Source: JBCCFX01 sp039029515
GTDB lineage: Bacteria > Planctomycetota > Phycisphaerae > Phycisphaerales > SM1A02
Reading direction: 5' to 3'
NCBI GenBank assembly: GCA_039029515.1
Contig: JBCCFX010000086.1
Coordinates: 1-14,772 of the forward strand
Length of the DNA: 14,772 bases
Shown in pieces: positions 14,568 through 14,772 of the stretch. The notes under the pieces are model-generated. The model ran no database searches, was not told the DNA's origin, and was given only the letters and a program-made list of their open reading frames with translations. Both the position numbers and the translations under genes were made by a program. Positions within the stretch are counted from its first letter, which is position 1, and each line of letters starts with the position of its first letter.

Positions 14568-14772
14568 ATGATCATTCTTTCCTGGCTGCTGTTGATCATC
14601 GGTGCCATCACCGTCATTCGTGGCGTGCGATCGCGGGTCGGCACCGATCTGTTCTGCCCGTCATGTCGGCACAACGTCACCGGCACATGGCCGGACGTCG
14701 ACACCTGTCAGGAGTGCGGGAAGAGCATCCCCAAGAAGCGCATCGTCCACGGCGAACGCGTCATCTGGAACA
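14568..14772 (+). CDS. Membrane/zinc-ribbon protein, cut by window end
   Basis: Only the first 68 codons are present; the frame is open to the window edge. A hydrophobic helix at about 1-17 (MIILSWLLLIIGAITVI) is followed by a zinc-ribbon motif with Cys30-x2-Cys33 (CPSC) and Cys47-x2-Cys50 (CQEC). Short proteins with a membrane helix next to a CPxC...CxxCG ribbon are, from memory, frequent in planctomycetes, and their function is unknown. The start is uncertain. ATG 14568 is preceded by a weak GGGGTG, GTG 14562 is in frame, and an ATG at 14529 is also in frame but has no ribosome site and lies right behind the terminator. Confidence 0.7.
   Translation, partial: MIILSWLLLIIGAITVIRGVRSRVGTDLFCPSCRHNVTGTWPDVDTCQECGKSIPKKRIVHGERVIWN

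Overview
The window looks like chromosomal DNA of a bacterium from the Planctomycetota, most likely of the Phycisphaerae type. This is inferred from gene content, not from a marker gene. The clues are a moderately high G+C content, frequent GTG starts behind good Shine-Dalgarno sequences, a giant secreted protein built of cysteine-rich GACC-PDGSC and CGPG-GDC modules, a short membrane/zinc-ribbon protein, and EF-hand proteins with Spy-like segments. I see no rRNA, tRNA, CRISPR, insertion sequence or phage gene.

Region 1 (1-3825) is a putative envelope-sensing locus. A secreted 561-residue Spy-like protein with a C-terminal EF-hand lies on the minus strand. Divergent from it is a tightly overlapping three-gene operon: an ECF-type sigma factor, a single-pass membrane protein that is probably its anti-sigma factor, and a membrane-anchored periplasmic Spy/CnrX-like protein carrying two EF-hands. 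The set resembles the metal-sensing CnrYXH system in its parts, but the sensor has gained calcium-type loops. The 3' flank of the first gene (14-87) is extremely G-rich on the transcript strand.

Region 2 (4035-7454, minus strand) is one very large gene for a secreted protein of 1096 residues. It has a signal peptide, a beta-rich N-terminal part and 12 disulfide-type modules of two alternating kinds. Near-identical DNA repeats underlie its C-terminal half. The gene is bracketed by a leader hairpin with a U-tract in front of the ribosome binding site and a strong intrinsic terminator behind it.

Region 3 (7455-8072) has no gene I can support.

Region 4 (8073-14510) is a complete SUF iron-sulfur cluster assembly locus. 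The minus-strand operon is sufB-sufC-sufD-sufS-sufU-sufT. A divergent A-type carrier gene (sufA/erpA-like) lies on the plus strand. SufS takes sulfur from cysteine, SufU passes it on, the SufBCD ATPase scaffold builds the cluster, and SufT and the A-type protein help deliver it. Between the divergent units lies a 16-bp perfect palindrome overlapping a promoter-like element, which is a good candidate operator for an iron or Fe-S regulator. sufA ends at a strong terminator. After it starts a small membrane/zinc-ribbon gene cut off by the window edge.
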